A stretch of DNA of 64,000 bases from Agapanthus africanus (Eukaryota; Streptophyta; Magnoliopsida; Asparagales; Amaryllidaceae): contig JASDDO010000026.1 of the NCBI GenBank assembly GCA_030015575.1, positions 450,035,096 through 450,099,095 of the forward strand, written 5' to 3'. The position numbers were made by a program, and so were the translations under genes. Position 1 is the stretch's first letter, and every line of letters begins with the position of its first letter. Under the pieces are notes generated by a model, which searched no databases, had not been told where the DNA came from, and was given only the letters and a program-made list of their open reading frames with translations. This document shows, piece after piece, positions 1 to 11,286 of this stretch.

Positions 1-212
1 CGGTAATCAAGCAAAGATCCTAAGGGCTCTACTAATGCGTACAGTTGTTATAATAAAGAAACACATGTACACATTAAAGCAGAGACAAACCAAGTAGCAT
101 ACTACTATTTCGAGCAAAATTGTCTATACAACTGTGAATATCCCAAGCTTCCATCAAGTAATATACATACTAGTATGATACAGTAATAGCCTCTAGGGCA
201 TATACACTAACA
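1..212 (-). mobile_element. Copia (Angela/BARE-like) LTR fragment, minus orientation
   Basis: Read on the minus strand, the segment starts TGTTAGTGTATATGCCCTAG at 212 and follows the first ~210 bp of the Copia LTRs found elsewhere in the window (for example 7947 onward). It is the U3 start of a 3' LTR whose remainder lies left of the window. Just to its right comes a short scrap of Copia reverse transcriptase sequence in the same orientation, so this is what is left of a minus-strand Copia into which the large plus-strand Copia beginning at 299 later inserted. No coding capacity. Confidence 0.8.
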
Positions 213-298
213 AGTGGGCGAACCACCACACTTAAAATCTTCCACACTAAACCCCTCTAGTATGGTGTTAATGTACCTGGATTTGGGACACTCCCAAC
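213..298 (-). pseudogene. Copia reverse transcriptase scrap
   Basis: About 235-298 matches 22697-22760 of the minus-strand Copia-B reverse transcriptase/RNase H region (shared words include TAGTATGGTGT and AATGTACCTGG). The intact element has about 790 bp between its 3' LTR and this point, including RNase H and the polypurine tract; here only ~22 bp of unrelated sequence remain. The internal part of the old minus-strand Copia was therefore lost by deletion before or after the neighbouring insertion. Confidence 0.65.
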
Positions 299-1030
299 TG
301 TTTGTGTATATGCCCTAGAGGCCATTATTGAATCATACTAAATTGTATATTACTTAATGGAAGCTTGGGATATTCACTGTAGTATTGACAGTCTTTCTCA
401 AAATGGTAGTATGCTAGTTGGTTTGTTTCTACTTCAATATGTGCATGTGTTTCTTTTAACATATCGCTTATACATATTAGTGAAGCCCTTAGCATCTTTG
501 CTTGATTACCAGCGTTGTGATGGTAGTCACACTAGTGGGGCTGGGTAATTTACAAGCATATCCTTATACATGTCCCTAGACGTAGGATTATTGAGACGGG
601 GCATCGATACTCCAGAGTAGACTAGTGTATACGCTTCTCATCCCAGCATGGGAGATGGTCTGTCCCACAGCCATTAGTACGTCGTACTGGAGATAGTATG
701 TAGGTTCTTGTTAGGTTACGAGTACACCGGACAGGACTCGTCGGGGACTGCTGGTTGGTACTACACCTATCATCAGGTAGTTGTTCCCAAGTGATATGAG
801 TACAACTTAGTCCGTTGACTTGACACTGCCACTTCGCCACGAGTGTATTCCCACTGTACTTTGATTACTACCCTACCATGGCTCTATTGAGTCGTGCAAA
901 CAGGTAGTAGTTGGGTGCAGTCCCAAAGCACTTGGAGGCAGTGGCGGTTAGATAGGATTCGTCTCTCCCGGCATTGGGGGTTGATATCGTGCTATGTTTG
1001 GAGAGCCATTACGCAAAGTCCCTGGCCTGG
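299..1030 (+). mobile_element. Copia-A 5' LTR, first part
   Basis: Starts TGTTTGTGTATATGCCC and stays alignable with the Copia-B LTR at 7947 through blocks such as GAGACGGGGCATCGATA, CAGAGTAGACTAG and TTCGTCTCTCCCGG. It breaks off at 1030 just where the Copia-B LTR reads CCCTGTCCAGGGTTGCTGAG; the missing part resumes at 17073. Short open frames here (for example 357-548) are not genes: they begin at the ATG inside the invariant LTR start. Confidence 0.8.
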
Positions 1031-1885
1031 TGATTGTCAAGTTATTTCTATGCGTGCTTAAATTTTAATTATCGCAATCAAGACGGTTTCGCTTGGTAGC
1101 TAGCCGGTTGAGTACGGCTCGATCCACAGGGAGATGTAATCCTTTTCTTTATTTTTTAACGAGTTAAATCCGATTAAGTCGGATTTTGTTTTAAGATCTA
1201 CGAATGAGAAAAAAGATGATAAAATGCTTCCTAGGGTTTTGATTAGGTTAATTTGAGTTTAGGAAATTCGTACTTCTTTCAATGCCTTAGTTATGAATAT
1301 CAGTGTTAAGGTAACCGGTAACAACGGGGATTAGGACGACTAGGAAGAAACTTACAAGTCTGAGCTAGGCTTTCCAACCTTAGTTTCTTCCTTTTGGTCC
1401 TTGTCCGTCCGTTCTTGTCTCTTAGCCCTAACTTCCAATTAATTCAAGCACAACCGGTCAAACTAGGGAATCACCGCTATCATGTAGGATAGGGTGCCGT
1501 AGTGAGCGGATTATGGTTCAATTAATTAGAGTCCATATTATGAAGTGTTGGGCAAAGAAAGGAGTGAGAGAGATTTCCTTCTCTCAAACCTTCCTTCTCC
1601 TAGCCCTAACAAGTGAGGAATTACCCACCCATTAAAAAAAAGATAAAAAAATATAAAATTTGAGATAAGAAAAAAAATTAAGATTTAATTCTACGACTAA
1701 GTTTTCAAATAGAAATTGCAGATAATAAAATGCGATAAAAAAAAATTGCGAGAAAGATAAAAAGAACTTACTTTTATTGATACCTCTTAATAGCTCATTA
1801 CAATGGAGAATTAAATTCTAGATCTAGAAATAAAAAAGTTAAATAAAAATAAAAAGAGGCATAACAATTTGGCTTTGAGCTCTCC

Positions 1886-1898
1886 TATATATATATAA
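1886..1898 (-). promoter_or_regulatory. Probable TATA box of the LTR promoter
   Basis: On the minus strand the sequence reads TTATATATATATAGGAGAGC. The homologous place in the other LTR (about 7650-7661) reads CTATAAATAGGAGAGC, a good plant TATA box, so the position is conserved although the exact bases differ. Promoter use is inferred. Confidence 0.45.
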
Positions 1899-2000
1899 GA
1901 AACCCTAGGTTTACATCCTGAACCAATCACTTATTTACAAAACTACCCCAAGCGAGCCAAGTCAAAGCACCGATACTGCCACTGACATGTGCATAACACG

Positions 2001-2047
2001 GCCGCGGTTCCACGGCAGAAGTGCCAGTTTGGCCGCGGTTCCGCGGC
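2001..2047. repeat. Paired GC-rich palindromes in the LTR
   Basis: Units GCCGCGGTTCCACGGC (2001-2016) and GCCGCGGTTCCGCGGC (2032-2047), start-to-start 31 bp. The other LTR of this element carries the same pair at 7771-7786 and 7802-7817 with more decay in the first unit. Related pairs occur in the Copia leaders and in the Athila at 50820 (see findings). Confidence 0.8.
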
Positions 2048-3784
2048 CGTTTGGTGGAATCATGGGGCTATCTCTTCAGGGTTTCTCCGTGTTGCTTTCA
2101 TTTTCTGTCTTATTCACTTGGTTTCTGAGAATCTCTTCAATCTCCTTCCAGATTTCCCACAGTGCAGAATGATATGGACTCTTGCCTTGAGCTTCGCGTT
2201 GAAGTCTTGGATCTTATGCTGCCTTTGTGTTTTGTGCATTGAAATGCTCAATGATTTTCCATTTGTTCCTTGAACTGGTAGGCGGCATTATACGAATAGT
2301 GTGCGGAAACCCGTATTTCTCTGTTTGTTGATCGTGGTACCACATTGTTGCGACTTTGCATGAATTTCGCTGTAAAGAGCTGAGAACCTGTAACCTGCAA
2401 CTATTTAGCAGACATGGATCAAAAGTACCTACTTATATGCAATGTGAATAAGAATGGACGATATAAAAATGCAAAAATCTGATATGAACAAATACCAGCA
2501 AACTTTTCTTTTGCTCATCCCGAGCAAAGCCAATTTTATTCTCCAAAAGTCCTAACCTCACTTTCGCAGGGAACACTATTACACTGAGCTTGTGCAACAA
2601 GCCGTTAAAGCTCTAGATGTCCCTAGTAGGAGGAGTGTTGTCTTCTAAGGCTTTTCAGCGGATACTACCCACAAAATCCGATCAATTTGGCCGTTGACTC
2701 TAATTCTTCAATTCAGTATTTTAGCAAGAAATTCTATTATCTTCAACATAGAAACCATCAACCCGTATTTTTCATGCTTCCTTTTCATTTAACTTAAGAT
2801 CATATATGTTTTGTAAGTTTATAAAGCTTTCAGCATCTCCTAAGTTTTCCTTCTAAGGTGCAATTTTAACTCAGGAATTTTTATCATCTCTACTGAAGAT
2901 ATAAGCCCTATCTTTTATTCCTATCTCTCCTCCAAACTCCAATTATATACCCCTACGCGTGTGTAATTATCAACCCTACACTTGGAAATTCTATTCAAGT
3001 TATCATACTCTTTTCCATCTTCCAAAATACTTTTAGTTGGTGAATCTTAGATGAAATTGCTCACACATTCTTCATGCGACCGTTAGTACTTCTTGAGGTA
3101 CTGAACGGCCGATTACAAAATGTGCTTACGCATTTAGACGTAATTCCTCGTCCTGCAATACCTAAGGCATAGCAGTGACTCCCAAACCAGTTGGTCTAAA
3201 GCACTAGGTGATAAGGCACCCTCGCTATATTTTTTATTTATGCTACCCTAAGTAATTACAAAACCAGTGTTCATTTTTTATCTCTTTTTTCAACTCTTAT
3301 ACTTTTATTTTATTTTCCTTCATACTAAGTATTTTAGACAAGAGCATTTCAAGGTATGCTCTACTATCCCAAGTTTCAAGATGCATGTGAGTGTATAAAG
3401 TAGGGTATATATTTTCAGAATTTGGACTTAAGGTTCATAATTATTTTTCAGACTTATACTTCAAATAGAGCTTTCAATACTCTTCTCTTATTTCGACTTA
3501 ACCCAAGAACTGAACTCAAAATTTGCTCATTTCTAAAGAAACTGCGAGGGCGTATATTTTCTATAGTTAAACTTTAAGAAAGGTTATTCTTAGGGTTTTT
3601 AATTTACTATGTTTAGGATCAAGTTCTTCCTAACTATTCAACCGTCATGTTGAACATGAGTCAAATTTGGCCAAAATTGAAATTTTCAATTTTTTTAAAT
3701 TTTTGATCTTGATGGGTTTTAAAATAAGTATGCAAATGCAAAAATATACATTTGAATGCGAAGGATGAAAGCTTACCGAGCACA

Positions 3785-3820
3785 CCACCAAACTTAAACT
3801 TGACAGTGCCCTCACTGTCA
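3785..3820 (-). other. Internal polypurine-like tract plus hairpin, copy 1
   Basis: Plus-strand CACCAAACTTAAACT (minus: a purine-rich AAGTTT tract) abuts a perfect 8-bp stem TGACAGTG-CCCT-CACTGTCA at 3801-3820. The equivalent stem in the Athila (53948-53967) is CAACAGTG-TCCT-CACTGTTG, so the outer pairs change together. Confidence 0.7.
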
Positions 3821-3924
3821 GGCTACACCAAGAGGTTCAAAATTGTCGGCACTCTCCTGTTTGTTTATTTATTAATTTTTTTTATTAACAGAAAAAGAAA
3901 TAAAAATATATATACACAAAAAGG

Positions 3925-3961
3925 CCCCCCCAAACTTAAGTGAAACAGTGTTTCCACTGTT
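3925..3961 (-). other. Internal polypurine-like tract plus hairpin, copy 2
   Basis: A run of C followed by AAACTTAAG (on the minus strand CTTAAGTTTGGGGGGG, closely like an Athila polypurine tract), then the stem AACAGTG-TTTC-CACTGTT at 3944-3961. On the minus strand the loop reads GAAA. Confidence 0.7.
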
Positions 3962-4308
3962 AAAGCGTTAAAGTTTAGATTTAGGGGGGAGAAAAACACA
4001 ATATCATGCTTTATAAGGCCTTACACAGGCCAAAGGTTAGCACCAACCATTCAAAAAATTTATCGTTACAATGGTGTGGTTGATGAAAGAATGGAGTGTA
4101 GAGAAAAGAAATGAGAAACAAACGAGACCGTGTGGAGATAGAAGCAGTATACGGTCCCGGTAGAGGAGAAGAATGGCGGAAGGGAAAAAAAAATGGTGTA
4201 CGAACTTGAGGGTGAAAATGAATTGAATAAATTAGGACAATTTGTAATGATCGATGTGAAAAGATGGATTGTACTAATCTATCAATATGGCAAAATTTTT
4301 TGGTCAAA

Positions 4309-5635
4309 TCACTCAAGATTCGTGAGAAAACATAGGTACGCCGAACTTGGTAAACCAGACACAGATAATGAAGGTGAAACAGTATCTTGCACGGTCGGAA
4401 CGATGGAAATGATGGAGGGGAGTGATTGAGGAAGGGTAACAGTTAAAGGTTCAGGTGGGTGCACACAGTAAGTGGAAGAGACAGGATGAATTGGAAAATC
4501 TGACTCATCAAGCAAAACTGGTTCATCCTCAATACTATACTCAAAATTCTCCTCAAAGTTCAGCTCATCCTTGCGATTATCATTAATATCTAGATGCATA
4601 TGAACTTCAGGAAAAACATTTAATGACTCGGGATTATGAATTGGAGAGAAAAATTCTGTTAAATCTGCGGGTTCATCATCCAAAATATTCGCAGCGTCAA
4701 TATCCTCGATCAAGAGAAAATTAAATTTCTCAGACACCTCATCAAAAGCATGGATATCAATCAATTCAGATTCTAAGATGGAAGTGTAGAGGTCAAAACG
4801 ATTGGTGATGGTTTCACTCGAAAAGGACCCTTCGCAATAAGGTAAATCAAACACTTCAGAGTTGCACAACTCATTAAACGTTCTATCTTCAACTGGTGAA
4901 TCATTTGCGACACTTGATAGACATTCAAAACCGGAGTTGTGGGGTTCAATTTGGGACGGGTAGGTTTGATTTGTAAGGGTGTACAACTCACTCTCACTAC
5001 TCAAATTCTCAGCCTATCCTACCACCTCATCACATATTAGGAAATTTGGAGCTAGTTGGAATCTAGCTACCGGGTCACTAGGTTGTATTAGGGCGGCCAT
5101 GGACCCATTCAAATCCATCATTTGTGGGCATGACGCTACCCTAAAGTCTTCCAACGATTGTTCCAGACTAGACATGGGTTGTGAAGGAGTTTCAGTAAAA
5201 TATTCAAAGTTGTTCGGATACTGGAAACTCTCGAATGGCTGTAGAAGCAATGTCTAGGGATGGTGCAAAAGTCGAGTAGGACTGGTAGGAATTGAATGGT
5301 TGGATAGGAGTAGGATCAACATTTGGATAAGAAGGTGAGTGGAATTGTTGATCCAAAGAATTCGCAGTGGTGAAAGAAGTGAAAGATCGGTTACGAGATT
5401 GTTCAATACGTTCACCAAGAGACATATGTTTTGGGGTTACAACTGGACTCTTAAAAAGTGTATCAGTATGAGAAAGGGTGAATGTTTGAAATGGTTGATA
5501 CGATGTGGATTGCGGAGTCCAATTAGTTGTCCTAGACGCATCTATTCAATCTTTCAAAGAAATTTTCGGCATGGAGGGGTCGTTTGAAATTCGACCAAAA
5601 CAAGAACCGCAGGAAGTAATGTCGGATTATGGGTA
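4309..5635 (-). pseudogene. Private ORF relic of the non-autonomous element, unknown function
   Basis: I do not recognise this protein. One long frame can be followed on the minus strand from about 5630 to 4309 (roughly 440 codons). It is broken by a stop near 5552 (KD*IDA), a frameshift near 5250-5270 and a stop at 5014-5016. The longest uninterrupted part, 4309-5004, encodes 231 aa. The N-terminal part is rich in Ser, Thr, Gln and Pro; the C-terminal part is strongly acidic (DDEPADLTEFF, DNRKDELNFEENFE) with no Cys/His zinc knuckle, no protease DSG/DLG motif and no RT motif. It sits exactly where the Athila at 54127-59663 has gag-pol. It may be a very diverged gag or linker remnant or a captured sequence; the length of the readable frame suggests it was once translated. 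Confidence 0.5.
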
Positions 5636-6789
5636 TCAAAGTTCGGCAAGAGTTTTGCAAGGTGGGGTACCCATGATGTGATGAGAGAAAGGAGAAGAGA
5701 AAGAATGTTATTTTTTTTAACTTTTTTTATTTTTATTTAAAAAAATTGTTTGTTTTTGGAGTTTTTGAAATTTTTGAAAGTGATTTTTTTAGAAAGTGTT
5801 TTTGCAAGAATGTGTACGGACTTACGGCAAAATTTAAAACAATCACAGTTAAAACATGCACAATCATATCTAGAGCTATTGTCCTCAAAGTCCACTAGAC
5901 TGCTCTTAACTGTTCCAAAGTGACAAGTTGTGAGATATCCCTCAAATCATCTCTTCACTGCCAATTGTGGCCAGGTAAGCAAAAATGAAGAAAGGAGGGT
6001 TCCGCTCACGAATCACCGTGAGACGTGCCTTTTAAACTTACCTTTCTCACTTGTCTAGCCTAGGCACCACAAAATCAAGTTTAGATAAACGATTGAATGC
6101 CCACAACCTTCCTCTGTCCTAATGAGCACGACAGTCCTTAGTTGGCTATGTCTAGATATTTTTTAGTTAACTCAAGGGTGATGCATAAGATTTTAGTGAT
6201 TTTTAGGGTTTTAGGAAGGGTAATGAAATCTTCACCCAATCTTGATTGGTGTTATAGCCCCTTAGATTCCGTATTAATTATGCAAAGCAGTAACACACCA
6301 GAAATCTAAAACACTTGCAAAATTTTTTTTTATTCGGCAGCGCAAAGAATCATGCACAAAAACAATTTATTGGATAGTAGAAAGAGAATCTGTGCAAAGA
6401 AACCTGCAGAAATTTTTTTTTAGTGGAGTGCAGATAAGAGGAGAGTAGAAAAGAGATACTTCCAGAGAAAATTTGATGCTGACGTCACCAGTTGACCGTG
6501 GTTCCGCGGCTAAACCCTAGCTTCTGCCGCGGTTCTGCGGCTGAACATTTGGTTTGGATCTTCAAATTTGGTTCTCTGTGCCGAGTTGGTTCTCTTCTTT
6601 CTGTCGAGATCCCTGGATTTGTTCACTGAGTTTGCTGGAGATCTGAATCAGGCCTTCTTCCATTCCTGCACACTTGCACAATGATTTTTCAAAAATAACA
6701 AGATGATTTTTATTTTTTTATGTTTTTTAATTTTTTAATTTTTATGTTTTTAATTAACCCGAAATTTCACAAAGAAAGAAACTACCATC
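5636..6789 (-). other. 5' leader of the non-autonomous Athila relative
   Basis: Corresponds to 59690-60756 of the Athila: shared words in order include GACAAGTTG, GGCCAGGTAAG, CTAGGCACCACAA and the CTGTCCTAA...GAGC.CGAC.GTCCTTAG block. AT-rich and without an ORF. A pair of GC-rich palindromes lies at 6495-6541. Confidence 0.65.
6495..6541. repeat. Paired GC-rich palindromes in the leader
   Basis: Units ACCGTGGTTCCGCGGC (6495-6510) and GCCGCGGTTCTGCGGC (6526-6541), 31 bp start to start, 268-314 nt downstream of the 5' LTR on the minus strand. Confidence 0.75.
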
Positions 6790-6807
6790 TCCCCAGCAAC
6801 GGTGCCA
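6790..6807 (-). other. Primer binding site (Asp-tRNA type)
   Basis: On the minus strand TGGCACCGTTGCTGGGGA, two transitions away from the TGGCGCCGTTGCCGGGGA of the Athila at 60757-60774, which is the usual Athila/Tat primer site. It lies 3 nt from the LTR end at 6810. Confidence 0.85.
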
Positions 6808-6809
6808 TT

Positions 6810-7946
6810 TGATTGTTAGAGATTTTCTGTGTTTAAATTAACAGCAATCAAGACGGTTTCACTTGGTAACTAGCCGGTTGAGTATGGGTTGATCCACAGG
6901 GAGATGGAATCCTTTTCTTTATGTTTTAACATGTTAAATCCGATTAAGTCGGGTTTTGTTTTAAGATCTACGAATGAGATAAAAGATAATAAAATGCTAG
7001 CTAGGGTTAGGATTAGGTTAATTTGAGTTTAGGAAATTCGTATATCTTTCAATGCCTTAGTTATGAATATCGGGTTTATGGTAATCGGAAACAACGGGGA
7101 TTAGGACGACTAGGAAGAAACTTACAAGTCTAAGCTAGGCTTTCCATGCTTAGTTTCTTCCTTTTGGTCCTTATCCGTCCATTCTTGTCTCTTAGTCCTA
7201 ACCTCCAATTATTTCAACCACAACCGGTCTAACTAGAGAATCACCGCTATCATATAGGATAGGGTGCCGGAGTGAGCGGATTATGGTTCAATTAATTGGA
7301 TTCCGTATTTTGAAGTGTTGGGCAAAGAAAGGAGTGAGAAAGATTTCCTTCTCTCAAACCTTCCTTCTCCAAGCCCTAACAAGTGAGGAATTACCCACCC
7401 ATTAAAAAATAAATAAAAAAATATAAAATTCGAGATAAGAAAAAAAATGCAGATTTAATTCTACAACTAAGTTTACAAATAGAAATTGCAGATAATAAGA
7501 TGCGATAAAAAAATTTGCGAGAAAGATAAAAAGAACTTACTTTTATTGACACCTCTTAAAACATCATTACATTGGAGAATTAAATTCTAGATCTAGAAAT
7601 AAAAAAACGAAATAAAAATAAAAAGAGGCATAACAATTTGGCTTTGAGCTCTCCTATTTATAGATTAGAAACCCTAGGTTTACATCCTGATCCAATCACT
7701 GATTTACAAAACTACCCCCAAGAAAGCTGAGTCAAAGCACCGACACTACCACCGACATGTGCATAACACGGCCGCGGTTTTGTGGTAGAAGTGTCTGTTT
7801 GGCCGCGGTTCCGCGGCCGTTTGGTAGAATCATGGAGCCATCTCTTCAGGGTTTCTCCATGTTTCTTTCATCTTCTGTTTTATTCACTTGGTTTCTCAGA
7901 ATCTCTTCAATCTCCTTCCAGATTTCCCACAGTGCAGAATGATATG
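6810..7946 (-). repeat. 5' LTR of the non-autonomous Athila relative, main part
   Basis: Homologous to 1031-2157 throughout, starting TGATTGTTAGAG. Interrupted after GAATGATATG by the plus-strand Copia-B; ATATG (7942-7946) is duplicated at 16754-16758. Contains a TATA-like site near 7650-7661 (minus reading) and the palindrome pair at 7771-7817. Confidence 0.85.
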
Positions 7947-10166
7947 TGTTAGTTATATGTATGCCCTAGAGGCCATTACTGTATATAGGATGTATATTGT
8001 AGTGGATGCTGGGACATATATAGGGAGGACTTTCTCGCTCGACATGTTAGTATGCTATCTGGTTACTCTTTACCTTAACGTGTACATTGATTGTCTCTCT
8101 GTTACATATTGGTAAAGCCCTTAGGATGTGTACTTGACTATCTGGACTATGATGGGGATCATACTAGTGGGGACATGGTAGTCCATAAGTACATCCTTCA
8201 AAGTCCCTAGTCGTGGGTATATCGAGACGGGGCATCGATATACCAAAGTAGACTAGCGTATACCTTCTCGACCCATACAGATGGGCGATGGATGATCCCA
8301 TATCCATTGGTGTTTGACATCAGAGATGATATACGGGTGCTCAGTGGAGACTGGGTACACTGGACGGACTCGCCGAGAACTCCCAGATGGTATTATACCT
8401 TACGTCAGATGGCAGTTCTCAGGTGACACTGATACAGAGTAGTCTGTTGACCCGAGATCGTCATAGAGTCTTGTGTGGTTCCCACTGTGCTTTGATTTCC
8501 ATCTTACCATGTCCAAGAGGGCGTGCAAAACGGTGGTTTTTGGGTACAGTCCCGAATCACATGGAGGCAATGAGCGATAGGAGGGGATTCGTCTCTCCCG
8601 GTATAGGGAGTTGATGTCGCGCTGTGTTCGATTGGCTATAACCGGAAATCCCTGTCCAGGGTTGCTGAGATTTACTCGTAAGTGTTACCAGTAGTTTCTC
8701 GAATTGTTATAGACCTCATATCGAAACGACTTATCGAGCTATTGGGGTCTGACGTTTACCACCCCTAGGCGAGATATGCGACATATCAGACGATCAGACC
8801 GGACTGTACGGTAAGTGTTACTGGTTGGATTCACAGGATTATGAGCGGGCTTGCTCGTCGATCTTCTGATCGCTCAATACCCGGGCGGCCGTTACGTTTA
8901 GCAGACCGCTTGCGGCTTGTGGGTGTTTGATATGATCATCACCTGCTGCCGGCGTATTGACGAGTCTTTAGAGTCCTACACAGAGGTTTCCTGGCTCAAG
9001 CGAAACGAAATAGGAGCGCATATGAGATATGTGCAGGACCGAGAATAATGCGTGTATGTGATACCGTATTCCATTCTCGCGATGAATGTATCGAATGGTT
9101 GTATGTGATATAACCTAGTTATCGAATCAACGATTGATTCGATAAGCCGATACATTGAATATTAGTCGGTTATATGCGATATGACCGGGCCGTTAAATCA
9201 TGTGTTGATTTAATGATTTAATGCATAATTATATATTTGATATATTACTTTGCATTAACTAGTATTGGTTCACTTTAAATGGATTTTCTCACTTGAAGTT
9301 CACAAGTTGTATATGTGATATACTTTTGTGCACTTGATTGTATCATGTTTGATGATACATGTTAACTTGAGTTTGTGTAAAAATTAAACCATGGTTATAT
9401 GAGTGGTTAGGGTTTTGTTTATTTACTTATTCATTTATTTATTTCTTTTATTCATTTTGGCAAAAGAAAATGATAAAGAGAAAATGGTGGCTTTCTTTGT
9501 TTGATATTGAAGCTTCATGAAGCTTTGACTAAGTCACCATTTTGTCTCATGCTTAACCCTAACCATTCCACTTAACCCTAGTTCATTCTCTACACTTGAC
9601 CATGGTTGGTTTATGATAAGTATTCTTTTTATTTTCCTTTTTGAAAAAGACTTATCATAATATACTTCATCTTCATCTTCTTCTTCTTCAAGAAGAAGCT
9701 TGCCTCCATCAATGGCAACTTGAGAAAATGAGTGAGAAATCCAATTCTAAAGTGAACCCACTTCCTATTTCTTCATCCTCTATCTCTTGCCAAGTAGTAT
9801 AGGGTATTTTCTTCACAAGTTTCATGACTTGGTGAAGTGGGAGCTTGATCTAGTGATGCCTCGACGTAGATCATCTTCGGCACGAAGCCGACGACGTTGC
9901 CCGCCCATTTCTCCGATGAAGCCGACGCTAGAGCCCGGGATTCGATTTGGACAGCGAGGAGACTTCATTGCGGAGCTATGGAGGTGGAGGACCGGATCTA
10001 CAAAGGTTGTATTTCCGTTCTTGTAGTTAAGTTGTTAACTAGTTGCCTGTGTTCGCCTATATATCTAGTTAACGATCCGTATTAGGGTTTCCCAGCACTT
10101 GTAAAATTTGAAATTGGCATGGTTGATGCCTTGTGAGACCTCATTAGAGTGCCTAGGAACCCTACA
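7947..10166 (+). repeat. 5' LTR of Copia-B(+)
   Basis: Starts TGTTAGTTATATGTATGCCC, ends GGAACCCTACA, followed at once by the primer site. ORFs within it (8387-8614; 9787-10026) recur in the other LTR simply because LTRs are duplicates. Confidence 0.92.
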
Positions 10167-10167
10167 G

Positions 10168-10180
10168 TGGTATCAGAGCC
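10168..10180 (+). other. Primer binding site (initiator Met-tRNA)
   Basis: TGGTATCAGAGCC one base after the 5' LTR, the standard primer site of plant Copia elements. Confidence 0.93.
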
Positions 10181-10710
10181 TAGCTAGAGCCTTAGGCGAT
10201 GCGTAGACGAAGTTTGAAACCCGATCGACCCGAAATCCTAACTCCAGAATTGGTAGGGTTGCTTGCCGCTCTCGTAGGGGTCTAGGGGTGTGGGTTTGGC
10301 TATTCATCACGACCGTGGAATCCGTGTTTTATACTGGCTCGTATTGAAAACACGGACGTCCTAGTATATCCAATATTTCATATGATTCTTCTGCTGCGAT
10401 ATCTGTGATGTGATCATGTGATATGTTCTGTGATGGATACTGTATATAGTATATATGATATATTATATAGGCGTTACTTATGTTTTACACCCACACTAGC
10501 CCTGCCCCGCTCTGCCGTTAGTTACCTAACCTAACGGTGCATGAGGGGACATCGAGGCGAATGCGGATGGCATAAGTGTACGTCGTATTTATCTGTGATG
10601 TTTAGGTACTTAAATGATGGGACTTTATTAATGAGATTAATGAAATAAAAGAAACCTAAGATGTTGTAGAATCGAATTTCAAAAATAAAACAGGTAGCTA
10701 CAGTTCTTGC

Positions 10711-10945
10711 TTTGCACAGCGGTATATATGATATATCCTGCACCTTATTCGATGAGGAAAGGACCGAGATCCCTTCACCGGGAGTGACTCCTTTAGCAAT
10801 AACTGGCAGATGCTACACACTCGGTTTGTCTTCTGATTGCTTTTAAGTGTTTTGCTTTGCACAGTGATATATATGATATATCCCGCACCTTATTCGATGA
10901 GGAAAGGACCGACGATCCCTTCACCGGGAGTGACTCCTTTAGCAA
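10711..10945 (+). repeat. Two ~90-bp direct repeats in the Copia-B leader
   Basis: Copies at 10711-10799 and 10856-10945 share TTTGCACAG, TATATATGATATATCC, TTATTCGATGAGGAAAGG and CACCGGGAGTGACTCCTTTA. The start-to-start distance of 145 bp is the same in the minus-strand Copia-B (25987-26076 and 26132-26221). Confidence 0.85.
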
Positions 10946-11088
10946 AACTATAAAAGCCTAAAAAACACTCCATTTTAAAATCATTTGATTCTACAACGAT
11001 ATCAAGTTCATTACGCAATAGGTTTTCAGAAAAACCTGTCGTAGCCCTCCGTCATTTCAGATAAGTGCTAGTTAGTATTCGTGCTACG

Positions 11089-11286
11089 TTTGTTGGCCTG
11101 CGTCAAGGCGTAGTGTGCGGTAGCTAACTAGTATTTATCTGCTTATGCATATGATGCAAATTGGATTAGGGTAGTCGTGCGACTTTGTTGGCCTGCGTCA
11201 AGGGTCGTGCGGGTGGGTTTAATTCAATCAGGAAATGACGGGTTGAACTTGACTAGTGCACTTTGGTTTGTTGGCCTGGGTCAAGG
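11089..11286 (+). repeat. Three copies of a 20-bp leader box
   Basis: TTTGTTGGCCTGCGTCAAGG at 11089-11108 and 11184-11203, and with one change (GGGTC) at 11267-11286; spacings 95 and 83 bp. The same three boxes occur in Copia-B(-) at 25643-25839 and in Copia-A at 30347-30544 with nearly the same spacing. Confidence 0.8.

Larger units (their letters stand above)
1..512. repeat. Inverted repeat: two Copia LTR starts head to head, 86-bp loop
   Basis: Arms 1-212 and 299-512 are diverged copies of the same Copia LTR start in opposite orientation, separated by 86 bp. Conserved blocks on both arms include TATGCCCTAGAGGC, GGAAGCTTGGGATATTCAC and ATCTTTGCTTGATTACC. It arose because one Copia inserted, in opposite orientation, into the interior of a related Copia that then lost most of its internal sequence. 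A read-through transcript would fold into a long imperfect hairpin. Confidence 0.8.
1031..2490 (-). repeat. 3' LTR of the non-autonomous Athila relative
   Basis: Plus-strand left end TGATTGTCAAG, right end GATATGAACA. The second copy is 6810-7946 joined to 16759-17072. The join is seamless: CAGTGCAGAATGATATGGAC is continuous here at 2158-2177 and split by the Copia in the other copy. A TATA-like run lies at 1886-1898 (minus-strand reading) and a GC-rich paired palindrome at 2001-2047, on the U3 side of it. ORFs of 61-94 aa on the plus strand are incidental. Confidence 0.85.
2491..4010 (-). other. 3' internal non-coding region of the non-autonomous Athila relative
   Basis: Parallel to 52666-54126 of the autonomous Athila: both hold GCAGGGAACAC/GTAGGCAACAC...TGAGC.TGTGCAACAAGCC, CTAGTAGGAGGAGTGTTGTC, TTTTCAGCGGAT and CACCCTCGCTATA in the same order. 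This shows shared ancestry outside the coding part. It contains no convincing gene; the 63-aa ORF at 3752-3943 overlaps the structural repeats below and has no counterpart in the relative. Confidence 0.7.

Noticed and set aside
4011-5587. Plus-strand ORFs of 78-92 aa (4193-4429, 4979-5257, 5339-5587)
   Set aside because: They are shadows of the longer minus-strand reading frame.
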